The notes beneath the pieces are model-generated. The model saw nothing but the letters and a program-made list of their open reading frames with translations. It ran no database searches and was not told where the DNA came from. From G965200765 sp965203865 (GTDB lineage Bacteria; Pseudomonadota; Gammaproteobacteria; Arenicellales; JAJDZL01): a stretch of DNA of 64,000 nt. Location: contig OZ241916.1 of the NCBI GenBank assembly GCA_965203865.1, positions 434,001 to 498,000 of the forward strand, read 5' to 3'. Of this stretch, positions 1 through 15,000 are shown piece after piece (the first letter of the stretch is position 1; each line of letters begins with the position of its first letter). Made by a program: the position numbers and the translations under genes.

Positions 1-2
1 CT

Positions 3-3000
3 CCCACCAATAACAGAGCGGCAACAAACTATACTTTGACCGCCACTGATACTGATGGAGACAGCACTACTTTGACAGTATCCATTGAAGTGGCATCCGC
101 TGCAACGGTTACCAGTATCAGAATTACGAACGGAAGTGGTAGCGCTCCCAGAAATGGAAACTTTGTAACGGGAGACAAAATTCATCTGTTACTTACATTC
201 AATCAACCTCTCAGGATTAATGAAGCTGGAATTCGATTCAGAATCAGAATAGGCGACCAATGGCGTTGGATGTCAGCGAGTCCATCAAGTGAAGATGCTA
301 TGCCTAGAGAGATGCAGTTTGAATACACAGTGCAGTCGATTGACTGGGATGGTAACGGGATATCAATACCGCGGAATCCATTTCGCTTCTTTTTTGAAGA
401 TGGTGGGCTAGGAGGCATTTGGAGCTTGATAGGCGGAACAAATATACCGGCAATCACTGACCTTGATGCGCATACCGTGAATTCCTTTTCAAATAGAAAT
501 TCCCTTCGAGTTAACGACCTGGTACCATCCTTTCAGGCAGGCGCGGTGAGTACTCAGCGTTATCTGGTGGGTCAGCAAGTCAACTTGACGTTGCCTGCAG
601 CCACTAGCGGCGAGGCTCCGGTTGGCTATGCACTGTCTCCATCGACCCTGCCCGACGGGTTGATGTACACTGCACCGACCAGTACGGCAAACGGTGGCAC
701 AATTACCGGCTCGCCCACCAGCGTAACAAGTTCTGCCAACTACAAGCTTGTTGCAACGGACCGTGATGGCGACAAGGCCGAGTTGTCGTTTGCGGTTAGT
801 ACAGAAACTGATACAGCACCCGATTTTGGCGAGACTGCAACCACCGCACTGGTTCTGGACACCGGCAATGCGGCCAACGTCACCATGCCCACAGCTACAG
901 GAGGCAATGCGCCGCTGGAGTACTCAGTTTCACCATCGCTTCCTTCGGGATTGACTCTCAATAGTTCTACCGCAGTGATCACTGGCATGCCGGATTCAGT
1001 GTCACCGGACCCAACCAGCTACCGGCTCACTGCAACCGACTGGGACGGTGATTTCGACTCCGTCGATTTTACCGTGGCGATATACCAGCCGGTACCAGAA
1101 GTAACCGAAGTCAGCTTCACTTCTACTCCGAACTCTGATAACACGTACGGCGCTGGAGAAAGTGTCAATGTAGCCGTAAAATTCAATTCCAACCTCTCGG
1201 TAACAGGTTCGCCAAGATTGTCGCTTGACATAGGGTCAGCCACCCGTCAAGCGACTTACACCAGTCTGAGCAACGGTAATACGCTGAACTTTAGCTACAC
1301 CGTAGTGAACACAGACCGCGATGACAACGGTATCAGTATTGCGAAGTCTGCCTTGACCCTGAATGGTGCCACAATTCAGGGAAGCGGCACCGGAGCTGTC
1401 GCTGCAAATCTGGACTTGCAAAGCTATGCAGTCAGCAATGATGCAAGCCACAAGGTTGCCGGAGGAATCACTATTCCGCAACTGGTAACGTTTGTTTCTG
1501 CACCGGCAAGCGGCGATACCTACGGACCAAACGAAAACGTCATAGTAAGTGTTGTCTACGACGAGGTGTTGACTATAACCGGCACGCCGCAACTGGCACT
1601 TGCAATCGGGGGGCAAACGCGGCAGGCAAGCTACACCCGTCGGTCCAATGGCAATAAAGGATTGAATTTCAGTTACAGGACAGTTTCAGCAGACTTGGAC
1701 AATGATGGCATCAGTATCGCCGCTACTGCACTAACTTTGAACGGTGGTACCATACAAGATGCCGACGGAATCAATGCTCAATTGAATCTCGGCGGCCATG
1801 CCATCGTTAACAATGCGAGCCACAAAGTGAATGGCGACCTCAGTCCGTCGTTTGCAAATTCCTCTGCACCTGAACTTCGCTACGCTACAGGCAAATCATT
1901 CAGTTTCAATTTACCTGCTGCAACCGGCGGCGACGGTACACTTGGCTATTCTCTGACCGGACCGGGGGCAGTTGCGACATTAACCTTGCCGAATGGAATC
2001 AGTTATACAGCACCTGCCGCCGATGCCGCACATGGCGGTACCATCGCAGGCAATTCTCAGGTCGCAGTGCAAAAGTCCACGTATACGCTTACCGCCGCCG
2101 ATGCGGATGGCGACCAGGCAACACTTGGCCTTGGTTTGGAAATCGTGGCACCGCCTGCAGTCAGCGATGCCGTCATCACCAGTACGCCGCACAGCAGTAG
2201 CACCTATGGTGTTGGAGAGTTGATTACGGTGGATATTGCATTTAATCAGGCACTGTCTGTCACAGGACTGCCTCAGCTGGCACTAGGCATCGGTACAAAA
2301 AAGCAACAGGCGAAGTTCAAGAAACTGTCAAGCGATGGACGCAAACTGACGTTTCAGTACATCGTGCAGGCAAACGACCGGGACACCGACGGCATTGCCA
2401 TCGCAGCCAATGCGCTAGTGCTGAACAACTCAACCATAAGGGGCACAAACGGCATCGATGCGAATCTCGACCTTGGTAGCCATGCACTCGGTAATCAGTC
2501 GGGTCACAAGGTAGATGGAAATGTAAATCCTCCGGTGTCTGTATCGAACGTTGCGATTATCAGTACCCCGCAGAATAGCGACACCTATGGTGTGGGTGAA
2601 ACCATCGCTGTGGAGGTAAAGTTCCACAAGCCGATTAAAATCGGCGGTACTGGCGGTTTGAATTTGGCTCTCGCTATTGGAAGTAAAAATCGCAATGCAA
2701 CCTACCAAAATACCGCTGGCAGGCACCTGTTTCGATACACAGTAACTTCGAATGACCGGGATTCGGATGGAATCAGTATTGCAGCGAAAGCCCTTGGTAA
2801 GGACCCAAGTCTGAGCTTGGTGGCCCAAGTTGGCAATGCACCAGTAAACCTTGATCTTGGCAACCATGCTATTGCAAATGCTTCAAGTCACAAAGTGGAT
2901 GGCAAAACCGACCATGCTCCCGCTGTTAAACAAGTATCTATCACTTCCATTCCGCGTAGCGGCGACACTTACAGTGCGGGTGAAAAAATCAAAGTGGAAG

Positions 3001-6000
3001 TCGTTTTTAGCGAGGCAGTCAGAGTGGCAGGTAGTCCGCAGTTGGGGCTTGCTATCGGAAGCAATACGAGACAAGCGTTAGCCGTTGGAGATGAAGGAAG
3101 TGTTGTTGAATTCGGATACACAGTGCAGACCAGTGATAAAGATACTGATGGTATTAGTATTTCTGCTGATGCACTGCAATTAAACGGTGGAAGTATTCAA
3201 GACCTGACCAGGGCAAACAATGCCGGCTTGGTTATACAGGCTATCGCCAATGCGGCAAACCACAAGGTGTCCGCCCCGCCGCGGGTGACTGGTGTGAGGA
3301 TTACATCATCAGCCCCATCTGGTACAGCAGGCTATATTGCGGGCAATGCGATTACTGTGGATATCTTGTTCGACCAGAATGTATCAGTATCCGGAAGTCC
3401 GCAGTTGGGACTGACGGTCGGGAGCAATACGCGTCAGGCGGGCTATACCGGACTGAGCGGTAAAAAATTGAGCTTCAGTTATTCGGTGCAGACGTCCGAC
3501 TTTGATGGAGACGGCATTGGCATCGCCTCAAATGCACTAAGTCTGAACGGCGGAACCATTCGGGATGCTGAAAATGAGAATGCCGTTCTGGGACTGGGCA
3601 GCCACGCAATCAGCAACTCGGCATCTCACGTGGTACGAGATAAACCGGTGAGTTTTGGAACGCCGCAAATCAATGATCAGCACTACACTGCAGACACTGC
3701 AGTGTCCGTTTTATTGCCAACGGCGACAGGCGACGGGTCGATTACCTATAGTATTTCTCCTGCGTTGACGGGGGGCTTGCGTTTTGATGTGCGAACTCGC
3801 CGGATCCTGGGCACACCCACAGCAGTCGCAACCCGGCGAAGTTATACCTACACTGCTACTGATATAGACGGTGATTCGGCTGAGTTGACTTTCGGGCTCA
3901 CTGTAACAGCTACGGATGCTCCGATGATATCGTTTTTGGAGATTTGCTCCACTCCACAGCGGGGCACCAACAACTTCTATACCAAAAATTCGTATCATCC
4001 GATTGTTGCTGCAGTCAAGTTCAATCGAAGTGTAAGAATTACGGGCACGCCGCAACTGGCACTGACAATCGGCAATCGTATCGGACAGGCGAATTACAGT
4101 TATTTCAGCATTGGTTCAACACCACTCAAATGCAAGGGAGTGAGTGCCAACCATATTTTCAGATACGACGTGCAGACATCTGATCTCGACACTGACGGCC
4201 TTAGCATTCTCCCCGGTGCGCTAACACTGAACGGGGGCAGTATTGTCGATTCCAATAGAAGCAATGTTGCAGCATCACTGGACATCAGAAAATTTGCCAT
4301 CATCAACGACCCAAATCACAAGGTAAACGGTAGAGCTAATATTGTTCCAGTGGTGAACATTGTAAGGATTTCCTCCAGTCCGGCTGCCGGAGACACCTAC
4401 AAGGCTGGAGAAACAATAAGAGTTCTTCTTGGATTGACATCCGGTATGGATGGTTTGACACTCAGTGGGGGCACCCCTCAGCTGGCGCTTACCATTGGCA
4501 ATAAATCACGTGTAGTCAATGGAGTCATTTCTACTAGCCCTGGTGCTAGAAGCAATACCCAATTTGATTTTTCCTATACAGTACAGAATTCTGATTACGA
4601 CAATAACGGTATCAGTATTGCCGCAAATGCACTGTCTTTGCCTTCTGGTGTAACCCTGAGGAATGGCAATATTGATGCGGCACTGAGTTTGGGCAACTTG
4701 GCGCTTGCGAACCAGACTGGTCACAAAGTATCTGCGCCGCCGAAAGTAACGGCTGTGGGCATCTCTTCCACGCCTGTGCAGGCAAACACCTACACTCGAA
4801 CCGGGTCAATTAGAGCAAAAGTTGAATTTAACCAGGCGGTTACAGTTTCTGGCACTCCCCGGCTCGCAATCACTGTTGGCGACAGCACACGCCAGGTCAA
4901 TTACAACTCGCAGTCAGCGCAAATTGCTTCAAATCTTGGAGAGACAGCAGGCACAGTACTGTACTTTGATTATACAGTTCAAGCGAACGACACGGATTCA
5001 GACGGGATCAGCATTGCCGCGAATGCACTGTCGCTGAATGGAGGATCGATTCGGGATGCCGAGGGCGAGGATGCAATTCTGAATTTAGGCACCCATATCT
5101 TGACCAATTTTGGATCTGCAAAAGTAGATGGCAGTAAAACCGGGGCTTGGCCGGAATTAAGCAGTGCAACAGGACCTGATTTGAGATTTACAGTAGGTAC
5201 TGCGGTATCCACCACATTGCCTGCATCCACCGATGGCGATGCACCGCTCGTATACACTGTATCGCCATCACTTCCCCAAGGGTTGATTTTCAATGGCAGT
5301 ACTGCGGCGATTACAGGCACACCGACTCTTGAAACGCACGTTAAAACTCACACATTGACAGTGACAGATTACAACGGCGATACCGATACATTGACTTTTA
5401 CCACGGGTGTGACGGGCAATCGCCCCTTGGTGAGTGGTGTAACACTATTGTCGTCTCCAACAAGCGGGGATACCTACGGTGTCGGAGAGGAAATTATCGC
5501 GAGGGTCAATTTTACCTCTCCGTTGACTCCAGTTATGAAAGTGATGGGTTCGCCGCAATTGGCACTGAAGGTCGGTACCCGGACCCGTCAAGCCGTTTTT
5601 TACATTACTGACAGAAGCGATGTGCAATTCCGATATACGGTGCGTTCGGAAGACCGGGACACAAACGGAATCAGTATTGAACGCGGTGCATTGACTTTAA
5701 ATGGAGGTTTGATTCGCGATCAAAATGCCAACAACGCGTTGCTGGTTCTTGGTCATCATACATTGAGCAACCAGTCGGGCCACAAGGTAGATGGCAGTGT
5801 TTCACGGGCACCGTCGGTAGCCGGCATAAGTGTAGTATCTAGCCCTGCAACCGGCGACACCTATAAACGGGGTGAAGAGATCGAGTTGAAACTGACCTTT
5901 AGCCAGGCAGTGAATGTGACCGGAACCCCCAGTGTCGGGATGGTGATTGGGAGTACAACACGGCAGGCAACTTACGTTAGTGCAGGTGCAAGTCCACGAA

Positions 6001-9000
6001 TTCATTACTTCCGCTACCGCGTACAACAATCGGATGTTGATGGAAATGGATTCTATTCCAAGCAAAATGCACTTACATTGCCTTCCGGTGCACATATCCG
6101 AAATTTCGGTGGCATGGATGCAACGTCTGGAGTCCTCGCTACATCAACTTTACTTCAATCTTACAAGATTAACGGTGGCCAAGTTACTGTACCGTTTGTC
6201 CAGGGTATAGAAATTACTTCTGTGCCGGCGCGGGGCGCTACATACGTACATGGAGAAAAGATTGAGGCGCGCGTACAGATTAGCCGACCCGTGACAGTGA
6301 GTGGAAGACCTACGCTGGCAATAGGCATTGGTAGTCTGACAAGGCATGCCGCCTACAAGAGCAGCACCCGTGCGCAGAAAACACGCGGTGTCGCAGATTC
6401 TCACAGTTACTACCTGAACTTCAGCTACACAGTACAAGACGGCGATTATGATACTGACGGAATTACCATCAATTATGCGGGAACAGTGAGTCCACTGCGG
6501 TTAAACGGTGGAAGCATTAGCGGTACAGATGACAATACTGCTGCGGATCTCGCCATCTCACATAGTCATAGCGGGGTCTCGGCGAGTCATGGCTTGACTA
6601 ATCAGGCATCGCACAAAGCTAATGGTCGGATACCGAAGATTACAAACACAGTAATCAGGAGTACCCCGCGTAATCTTACGAGGTGCAACCACCCCACCTT
6701 GCCCCGGGCCACTGATCCTGCTTGCGACCAGAATGGGCGGCGAGGTCCCTATGGATATGTTGAAGGTGAATCCATAACGGTGCAAGTCACATTCAGTGAG
6801 CCCGTTACTTTTAGCCGTGTTCCAAGGCTAGCCCTTAACTTGGAAAGCGGAACAGTTTACACGGATTCTTGGAGCGGTAGCAGCGCTGTATATTCGTTTA
6901 TATACACAGTTGGGTCTGATGACTACGACTCAAACGGGGTGAGTGTGGCGACAAATGCACTGACTTCTTCGGATGGGGGTTCACTAACTGGATACGTTCA
7001 CAGCAGAGCAACCGGCAATGCTGCGAATCTGACACTGAATAGTGCAATAAATAACAGTTTGCTACACAAAGTGTTGAGAACTCCGAAAATCCCGGCTCGA
7101 ATCCAGTCAGTATTTTTTCCAAATTTAGCAGTCACTTACCTGCCTTTTGCGAACAGTACTTATGACGCCGGAGAATACATTTATCCATTAGTTGTGTTTG
7201 ACAAGCCTATAAGTGTGACAGGCAATCCTCAATTGTCACTTTCAATTGGCAATCAAACACGAAAAGCCACTTTTGTTCCCAGTAGCATAAAGACCTGGTT
7301 ACGATTCCAATATCTGGTGCAACCAAGCGACCGAGACGATAATGGCGTAAGTATTCCTGCCAATGCGGTATCACTGAATGGCGGGTCGATTACAACCACT
7401 TCCAATTCACTTGCAGCCAACCTGTCTTCCTCCCGGGTCGCGGACGATAGCCGGCGCAAGGTGAACGGGGCACTAAACGGAGCACCAAAAGTAAACTATG
7501 TACAAATACTCTATTATCCTGCCGTAGGTAATACATATGGGTTAGATGAGGAAGTCTATATCAGAGTCGGCTTCCATAAGCAAATTTCTGTTTCAGGCTC
7601 ACCACAGTTGCAGCTTGCGTTGACAAGTGGTTCAGTTCAAGCTTCGCACTATGCAACGAGAGAAAGCAATATAGTGTTTAAATACCGGGTTCAAACCGGA
7701 GATCGAGCACTGAACGGCCTGAGCATCAGATCGAATGCATTGAGTTTGAATGGAGGCACAATTCGTAGCAGTTCTGGTGTCAATGCCAATCTCGCCTTGG
7801 GCAGCAATGCAATGTCCAACAATGCAGACCACAGAATAGATGGGCGGGTCAAGCATGTACCAACATTTGGGAGTGCAGTAATTTCTGCCAAAAGCTATAC
7901 GAAAACTGTATCCGTATCTGATACATTGCCTGCGGCCGAAGGTGGCCGGGGGACCTTAAGATATACTCTGACTGGACCCGGTTCGGCGACCGGCCTAACA
8001 TTGCCCGCCGGGCTATCATTTAACAGACTCACCCGAGTTATTTCTGGCACGCCGCGAGCAGATGCACCACAACAAACTTATAAACTGACGGTTACAGACG
8101 GCCATAGAAAGACGGCCTCGCTAGAATTTCTCCTTGCAGTAGTTGACTTGACACCAACTTTCGGAGATTCCACCATAGCCAATCAGTCGTGGAAGCAACG
8201 CGAACAGATTACGTCATTCTCATTGCCAACGGCTACCGGCGGAGACGGTGCAATTACCTACACGTTGAGCCCGGCTCTGCCATCGGGAGTAGTGTACAAC
8301 GAGACTACGCACGAGGTGAGTGGCACACCATCTGTCGCCATGCTATCTACTTCATATACCTGGTCAGCCACTGATGCTGATGGCGACAAGGCAGAATTAA
8401 CATTCAGTATTTCAGTGGAAGGCATACCGACGTTTGGCAGCAGCACCATTGATGATCAATCTTGGGATCAGCTCAGCGAGATTACCTCGTTTACATTGCC
8501 GACGGCAACCGGCGGCAACGGTACGATCACCTATGCACTGAATCCGGCTTTGCCGACAGGGGTAATTCGCGACGAAACAACACACACTGTAAGTGGAACA
8601 CCATCTGTTTCAATGGATTCGACCAGCTACACCTGGGTGGCTACTGATGCTGATGGCGACAAGGCAGAATTGAGTTTCGATATCGTAGTAGCTGAAGCTC
8701 CTTACTTGTCAATTTCTTCGCCGAGTGTTACAGAAGGGAACGACGGCAACGAGGCACTTGACTTTACCGTGACACTGAACAAGTCAAGTAGCCACATTAT
8801 AACGGTTGCCTATACGGATTCGGGTACAGGTACAGCAACTTCAGGGACGGACTATTCAGGGACTGATGGAGGTACGTTGACGTTTGCGGCGGGCGAAACT
8901 AGCAAGAGTATCAGTTTGGAAGTGGCGGGAGACGTAGATGTCGAATCTCACGAAACCGTAGTTTTGAAACTTAGTGAGGCAACGAAAGCGCATATCGCGA

Positions 9001-12000
9001 CCGGAACTGGAACCGGAACAATTTTGAATGATGATGGTACTCCAACGATATCAATTGACTCGCCAAGCGTTGCAGAAGGGGACACCGGCACCAAGTCAAT
9101 GCAATTTGCAGTTTCACTTAGTGCAGTTAGCAGTAGCCAGCAGGTATCAGTATCTTATGCAGATGCGGGAACAGGAACGGCGACGTCCGGGGAAGACTAT
9201 TCAGAGATATCCGGAGGTGTGCTGACTTTTGGGGCGAATGAAACGAGCAAAACATTCAGTGTACAAATAAGGGGAGATAATGTAGAAGAATCGCACGAAA
9301 CTGTTGTAGTGGCGCTCAGTAATGCAAATAACGCGACGATTCAGACCGCAACTGGAACCGGAACAATTCGAAACGACGACGGTTTCCTGACACTGTCAAT
9401 CAACTCTCCGAGTATTGCAGAAGGTGACAGTGGCAGCAAGACATTGTCTTTCACTGTAACAATGAAATCAACAAGTGACGAGGCAGTAACAGTTAATTAT
9501 GGTGTAGTAGATGGTGGGACGGCAACCTTGGGGACAGACTACACAACATCATTGACTGGTACGTTGACAATTCCTGCAGGTGATACAACCGGTACGATAG
9601 ACGTAACGGTGAGAGGCGATACACTTGACGAGGCGAATGAAACAATCAAGATACAGCTTGCTGAACCATCGAATGCTGCTGTACCATGGAATGCGATGCT
9701 TGAGACAGGCAAGAGTATTGGTACAGGCACAATTGCAGACGACGATGATGCGCCGACGATCTCAATTTCATCGCCAAGTGTAAGCGAAGGCGAATCTGAT
9801 GCAACGTTAGTCTTTGAAGTCGCTCTGAGTGCTGCAAGTGGCAGGCAGGTAACAGTATCTTATGAAGACGCAGGTACCGGGACAGCAATTTCGGGAACAG
9901 ACTATACAGCGGTCACTTCAGGAACGCTGACCTTTACGGCGGGTGACACAAATCAAGTACTGAATGTTTCGGTTACAGCTGATACGGTGGATGAGCCAGA
10001 TGAATCAGTGGATTTGAAAATTAGTAGCCCGAGTAATGCGACATTAGGTACTTCTACCGGTACAGGAACGATCACGGACGACGATGATACGCCGACGGTG
10101 ACGCTGTTGCTGGCGGACAGCTCGATTTCGGAAAACGGCGGCACGACGACGGTGTCGGCGACGCTGAGCCATGCGTCGAGTGAGGCCACTACGATTACGG
10201 TGACGACGGTTGCGGGTGCCTACACAGTGGGTGAGGATGCAACGATTACGATTGCGGCAGGTGAAACCTCGAACAGCAACGATACAGCGACGATTGTTGC
10301 GGAGGACAACACGAAGGACGAGGCGAACCGGACGGTGACGGTGACGGGTACGGCGCAGAACACTCAGGGCATCGGTGCGGTGACCGGTGCTTCGCTGACG
10401 CTGGAAGACGACGACGATGCGCCGACGGTGACGCTGACACTGGCGGACAGCTCGATTTCTGAAAACGGCGGCACGACGACGGTGTCGGCGACGTTGAGCC
10501 ATGCGTCAAGCGCCGCCACGACAGTAACGGTGACCGCGGTTTCCGGGTTCTACACAGTGGGCGATGATGCGACGATTACGATAGCGGCAGGTGCCACCTC
10601 GAACAGCGAAGACACGGTAGCGATTGCAACGGTGGACAACGCGAAGGACGAGTCAGACCGGACGGCGACGGTGACAGGTACGGCACAGAACACTCAGGGT
10701 ATCGGTACGGTAACCGGGGCGACATTGACACTTGAGGACGATGACGATGCGCCGACAGTAACGCTGTCGCTGGCGGACAGTTCGATTTCTGAAAACGGCG
10801 GCACGACGACGGTATCGGCGACCTTGAGCCATGCGTCGAGCGTAGCCACGACGATTACAGTGACGGCGGTTTCCGGATTCTACACAGTGGGCGATGATGC
10901 GACCATTACGATTGCGGCAGGTGACACCTCGAACAGCACGGATACGGCGGCAATTGCTGCAGTGGACAACACGAAGGACGAGTCGGACCGGACGGCGACA
11001 GTGACAGCTACGGCGCAGAACACTCAGGGCATCGGCACGTTGACCGGTGCTACTCTGACGCTGGAGGACGACGATGATGCGCCAACAGTGACGCTGACAC
11101 TGGCGGACAGTTCGATATCGGAGAACGGCGGCACAACGACGGTATCGGCGACCTTGAGCCATGCGTCGAGCGTAGCCACGACGATTACAGTGACGGCGGT
11201 TTCCGGATTCTACACAGTGGGCGATGATGCGACGATTACGATTGCGGCAGGCGAAACCACGAACAGTAGCGACACAGCGACAATCAACGCGGTGGACAAC
11301 ACGAAGGACGCGGCGGACCGGACGGCGACGGTGACGGCGACGGCGCAGAACACTCAGGGCATCGGTGCGGTGACTGGTGCTTCGCTGACACTGGAGGACG
11401 ACGATGCGGCGCCGACGGTGACGCTGACACTGGCGGACAACTCGATTTCGGAGAACGGCGGCACGACGACGGTGACAGCGACATTGAGCCATGCATCGAG
11501 TGCGGCCACGACGATTACAGTTACGGCGGTTTCGGGTGCCTACACAGTGGGCAACGATGCGACCATTACGATTGCGGCAGGTGAAACCTCGAACAGCACG
11601 AATACGGCGGCAATTAATGCAGTCGACAACACGAAGGACGAGGCAGACCGGACAGCGACGGTGACGGGCACGGCACAGAACAGTCAGGGCATCGGTACGG
11701 TGACCGGTGCGTCTCTGACGCTGGAGGACGACGACGGAGCTCCGACGGTGACGCTGACACTGGCGGACAATTCGATTTCGGAGAACGGCGGCACGACGAC
11801 GGTATCGGCGACCTTGAGCCATGTGTCTAGCGAAGCCACGACTATTACAGTGACGGATGTTTCAGGTGCCTACACGGTGGGAGCAGACAAGACCATCTCG
11901 ATTGCGGCAGGCGAAACCACGAACAGTAGCGATACAGCGACAATCAACGCAGAGGACAACTTGAAGGACGAGACGGACCGGACAGCGACAGTGACGGGCA

Positions 12001-15000
12001 CGGCGCAGAACAGTCAGGGCATTGGTGCGGTGACCGGTGTTTCCTTGACGCTGGAGGACGACGATGATGCGCCGACGGTGACGCTGACGCTGGCGGACAA
12101 TTCGATTTCGGAGAACGGCGGCACGACGACGGTGACGGCGACCTTGAGCCATGCGTCGAGTGCGGCCACGACGATTACAGTTACGGCGGTTGCGGGTGCC
12201 TACACAGTGGGCGACGATGCGACCATTACGATAGCGGCAGGTGAAACCTCGAACAGTAGCGATACAGCGGTAATTGCCGCAGTGGACAACTCGAAGGACG
12301 AGGCAGACCGGACAGCGACAGTGACGGCCACGGCGCAGAACAGTCAGGGCATCGGTGCTGTAACCGGTGCTTCGCTGACACTGAAGGACGACGATGATGC
12401 GCCGACTGTTTCTCTGTCCTTGATGGACAACTCGATTTCGGAGAACGGCGGCACGACGACGGTGACGGCGACCTTGAGCCATGCGTCGAGTGCGGCCACG
12501 ACGATTACAGTTACGGCGGTTTCGGGTGCCTACACAGTGGGCGACGATGCGACCATTACGATTGCGGCGGGCGAAACCTCGAACAGTAGCGATACAGCGA
12601 CAATCAACGCGGTGGACAACTCGAAGGACGAGTCGGACCGGGCGGCGACTGTAACGGCGACGGCGCAGAACAGCCAAGGCATCGGTTCTGTAACCGGTGC
12701 TTCGCTGACGCTGGAAGACGACGATGCGGCGCCGACTGTATCGATCAGTTCGCCGTCGGTAGCAGAGGGCGACAGCAGTACAGCAAGATTGCGGTTTGTG
12801 GTTTCGCTGAGTGCGGCGAGTGGCAGGACGGTGACAGTGAACTATGCTGAAGATGCTGGCGGCACTGCAACCTCGGGAACGGATTACACGGCGCTGTCAT
12901 CAGGTTCTCTGACGTTTAATGCAGGGGACACGAGCAAGAATATTGATATTTCAGTAACCGGCGATACGCTAGACGAAGACGATGAAACCGTGAAAGTTGC
13001 ACTGAGTAGTCCCAGCAATGCGACTTTGGGTACTTCTACCGGCACAGGTACGATAACAGACGACGATGCGGCGCCGACGGTGACACTGTCGTTGGCGGAC
13101 AGCCCGATTTCAGAGAACGGCGGCACGACGACGGTGTCGGCGACCTTGAGCCATGCGTCGAGTGAGTCCACTACGATCACGGTGACGGCGGTTTCGGGTG
13201 CCTACACGGTGGAGGCGAACAAGACCATTACGATTGCGGCGGGTAGCACGTCGAATAGCAGCGACACAGTGACGATTACAGCGGTGGACAACGCGAAGGA
13301 CGAGCCGAACCGCAGGACGATGGTGACAGCAACGGCGCAGAACACTCAGGGCATCGGTGCGGTGAACGGTGCGACCTTGACGCTAGAGGACAATGATGAT
13401 GCGCCGACGGTGACGTTGACGCTGACGGACAACTCGATTTCGGAGAACGGCGGCACGACGACGGTGTCAGCGACATTGAGCCATGCATCGACTGAGTCCA
13501 CTACGATCACGGTGACGGCGGTTTCAGGTGCTTACACGGTGGGAGCGGACAAGACCATCTCGATTGCGGCAGGCAGCACGACGAACAGCGGCGATACGGC
13601 GACGATCAATGCAGTGGACAATGCGAAGGACGAACCGAATCGCAGTGCGACGGTGACGGCTACGGCGCAGAACAGCCAGGGCATCGGTGCAGTGACCGGT
13701 GCTTCTCTGACGCTGGAAGACGACGATGCGGCGCCGATGGTGACGCTGACGCTGACGGACAGCTCAATTTCGGAGAACGGCGGCACGACTACGGTTTCAG
13801 CGACACTGAGCCATGCGTCGAGTGAGTCTACGACGATTACGGTGACGGCGGTTTCAGGTGCCTACACAGTGGGAGCGGACAAGACCATCTCGATTGCGGC
13901 GGGTAGCACGACGAACAGCGGCGACACTGCGACGATCAATGCAGTGGACAATGCGAAGGACGAACCGAATCGCAGTGCGACTGTGACAGCCACGGCACAG
14001 AACACTCAGGGCATTGGTACGGTGACCGGTGCTTCGCTGACGCTGGAGGACGACGATGCGGCACCGACGGTGTCGATTAGCTCGCCGTCGGTGGTGGAGG
14101 GGGACAGTAGCACTGCTAGATTGCGGTTTGTGGTTTCACTGAGTGCGGCGAGCGGCAGAACGGTAACAGTGAACTATGCTGAAGGTGCTGGTGGCACCGC
14201 GACCTCGGGAACAGACTACACAGCGCTGTCGTCGGGTACTCTGACGTTCAATGCGGGCGACACTAGCGAGAATATTGATGTTTCGGTAACCGGCGACACG
14301 CTGGACGAAGACGATGAAACGGTGAAAGTGGCACTAAGCAGTCCCAGCAATGCGACATTGGGTACTTCTACCGGTACAGGTACGATAACAGACGACGATG
14401 GAACACCGACAGTGACGCTGATGCTGGCGGACAGTTCGATCTCGGAGAGCGGCGGCACGACAACAGTTTCAGCGACGTTGAGCCATGCGTCGAGTGCGGC
14501 CACGACAATTACCTTGACGGCGGTTTCAGGTTTCTACACGGTAGGATCGGACAAGACCATTACGATTGCGGCAGGCGAAACCACGAACAATAGCGATACG
14601 GCGACGATCAATGCAGTGGACAACACCAGAGACGAGGCGAATCGCAGTGTGACGGTGACGGCGACGGCGCAGAACACTCAGGGCATCGGTGCGGTGACCG
14701 GTGCTTCGCTGACGTTGCAAGACGATGATGATGCGCCGACAGTGACGCTGACGGTGGCGGACAGCTCGATCTCGGAGAACGGCGGCACGACGACAGTTTC
14801 GGCAACGCTGAGCCATGCGTCCAGTGCCTCGACGACTATTACGGTGACGGCGGTTTCAGGTTCCTACGCGGTGGGAACGGACAAGACCATTACGATTGCG
14901 GCAGGCGAAACCTCGAACAATAGCGATACGGCGACGATCAATGCAGTGGACAACGCTAGAGACGAAGCGAATCGTCGGGCAACGGTGACGGCGACGGCGC

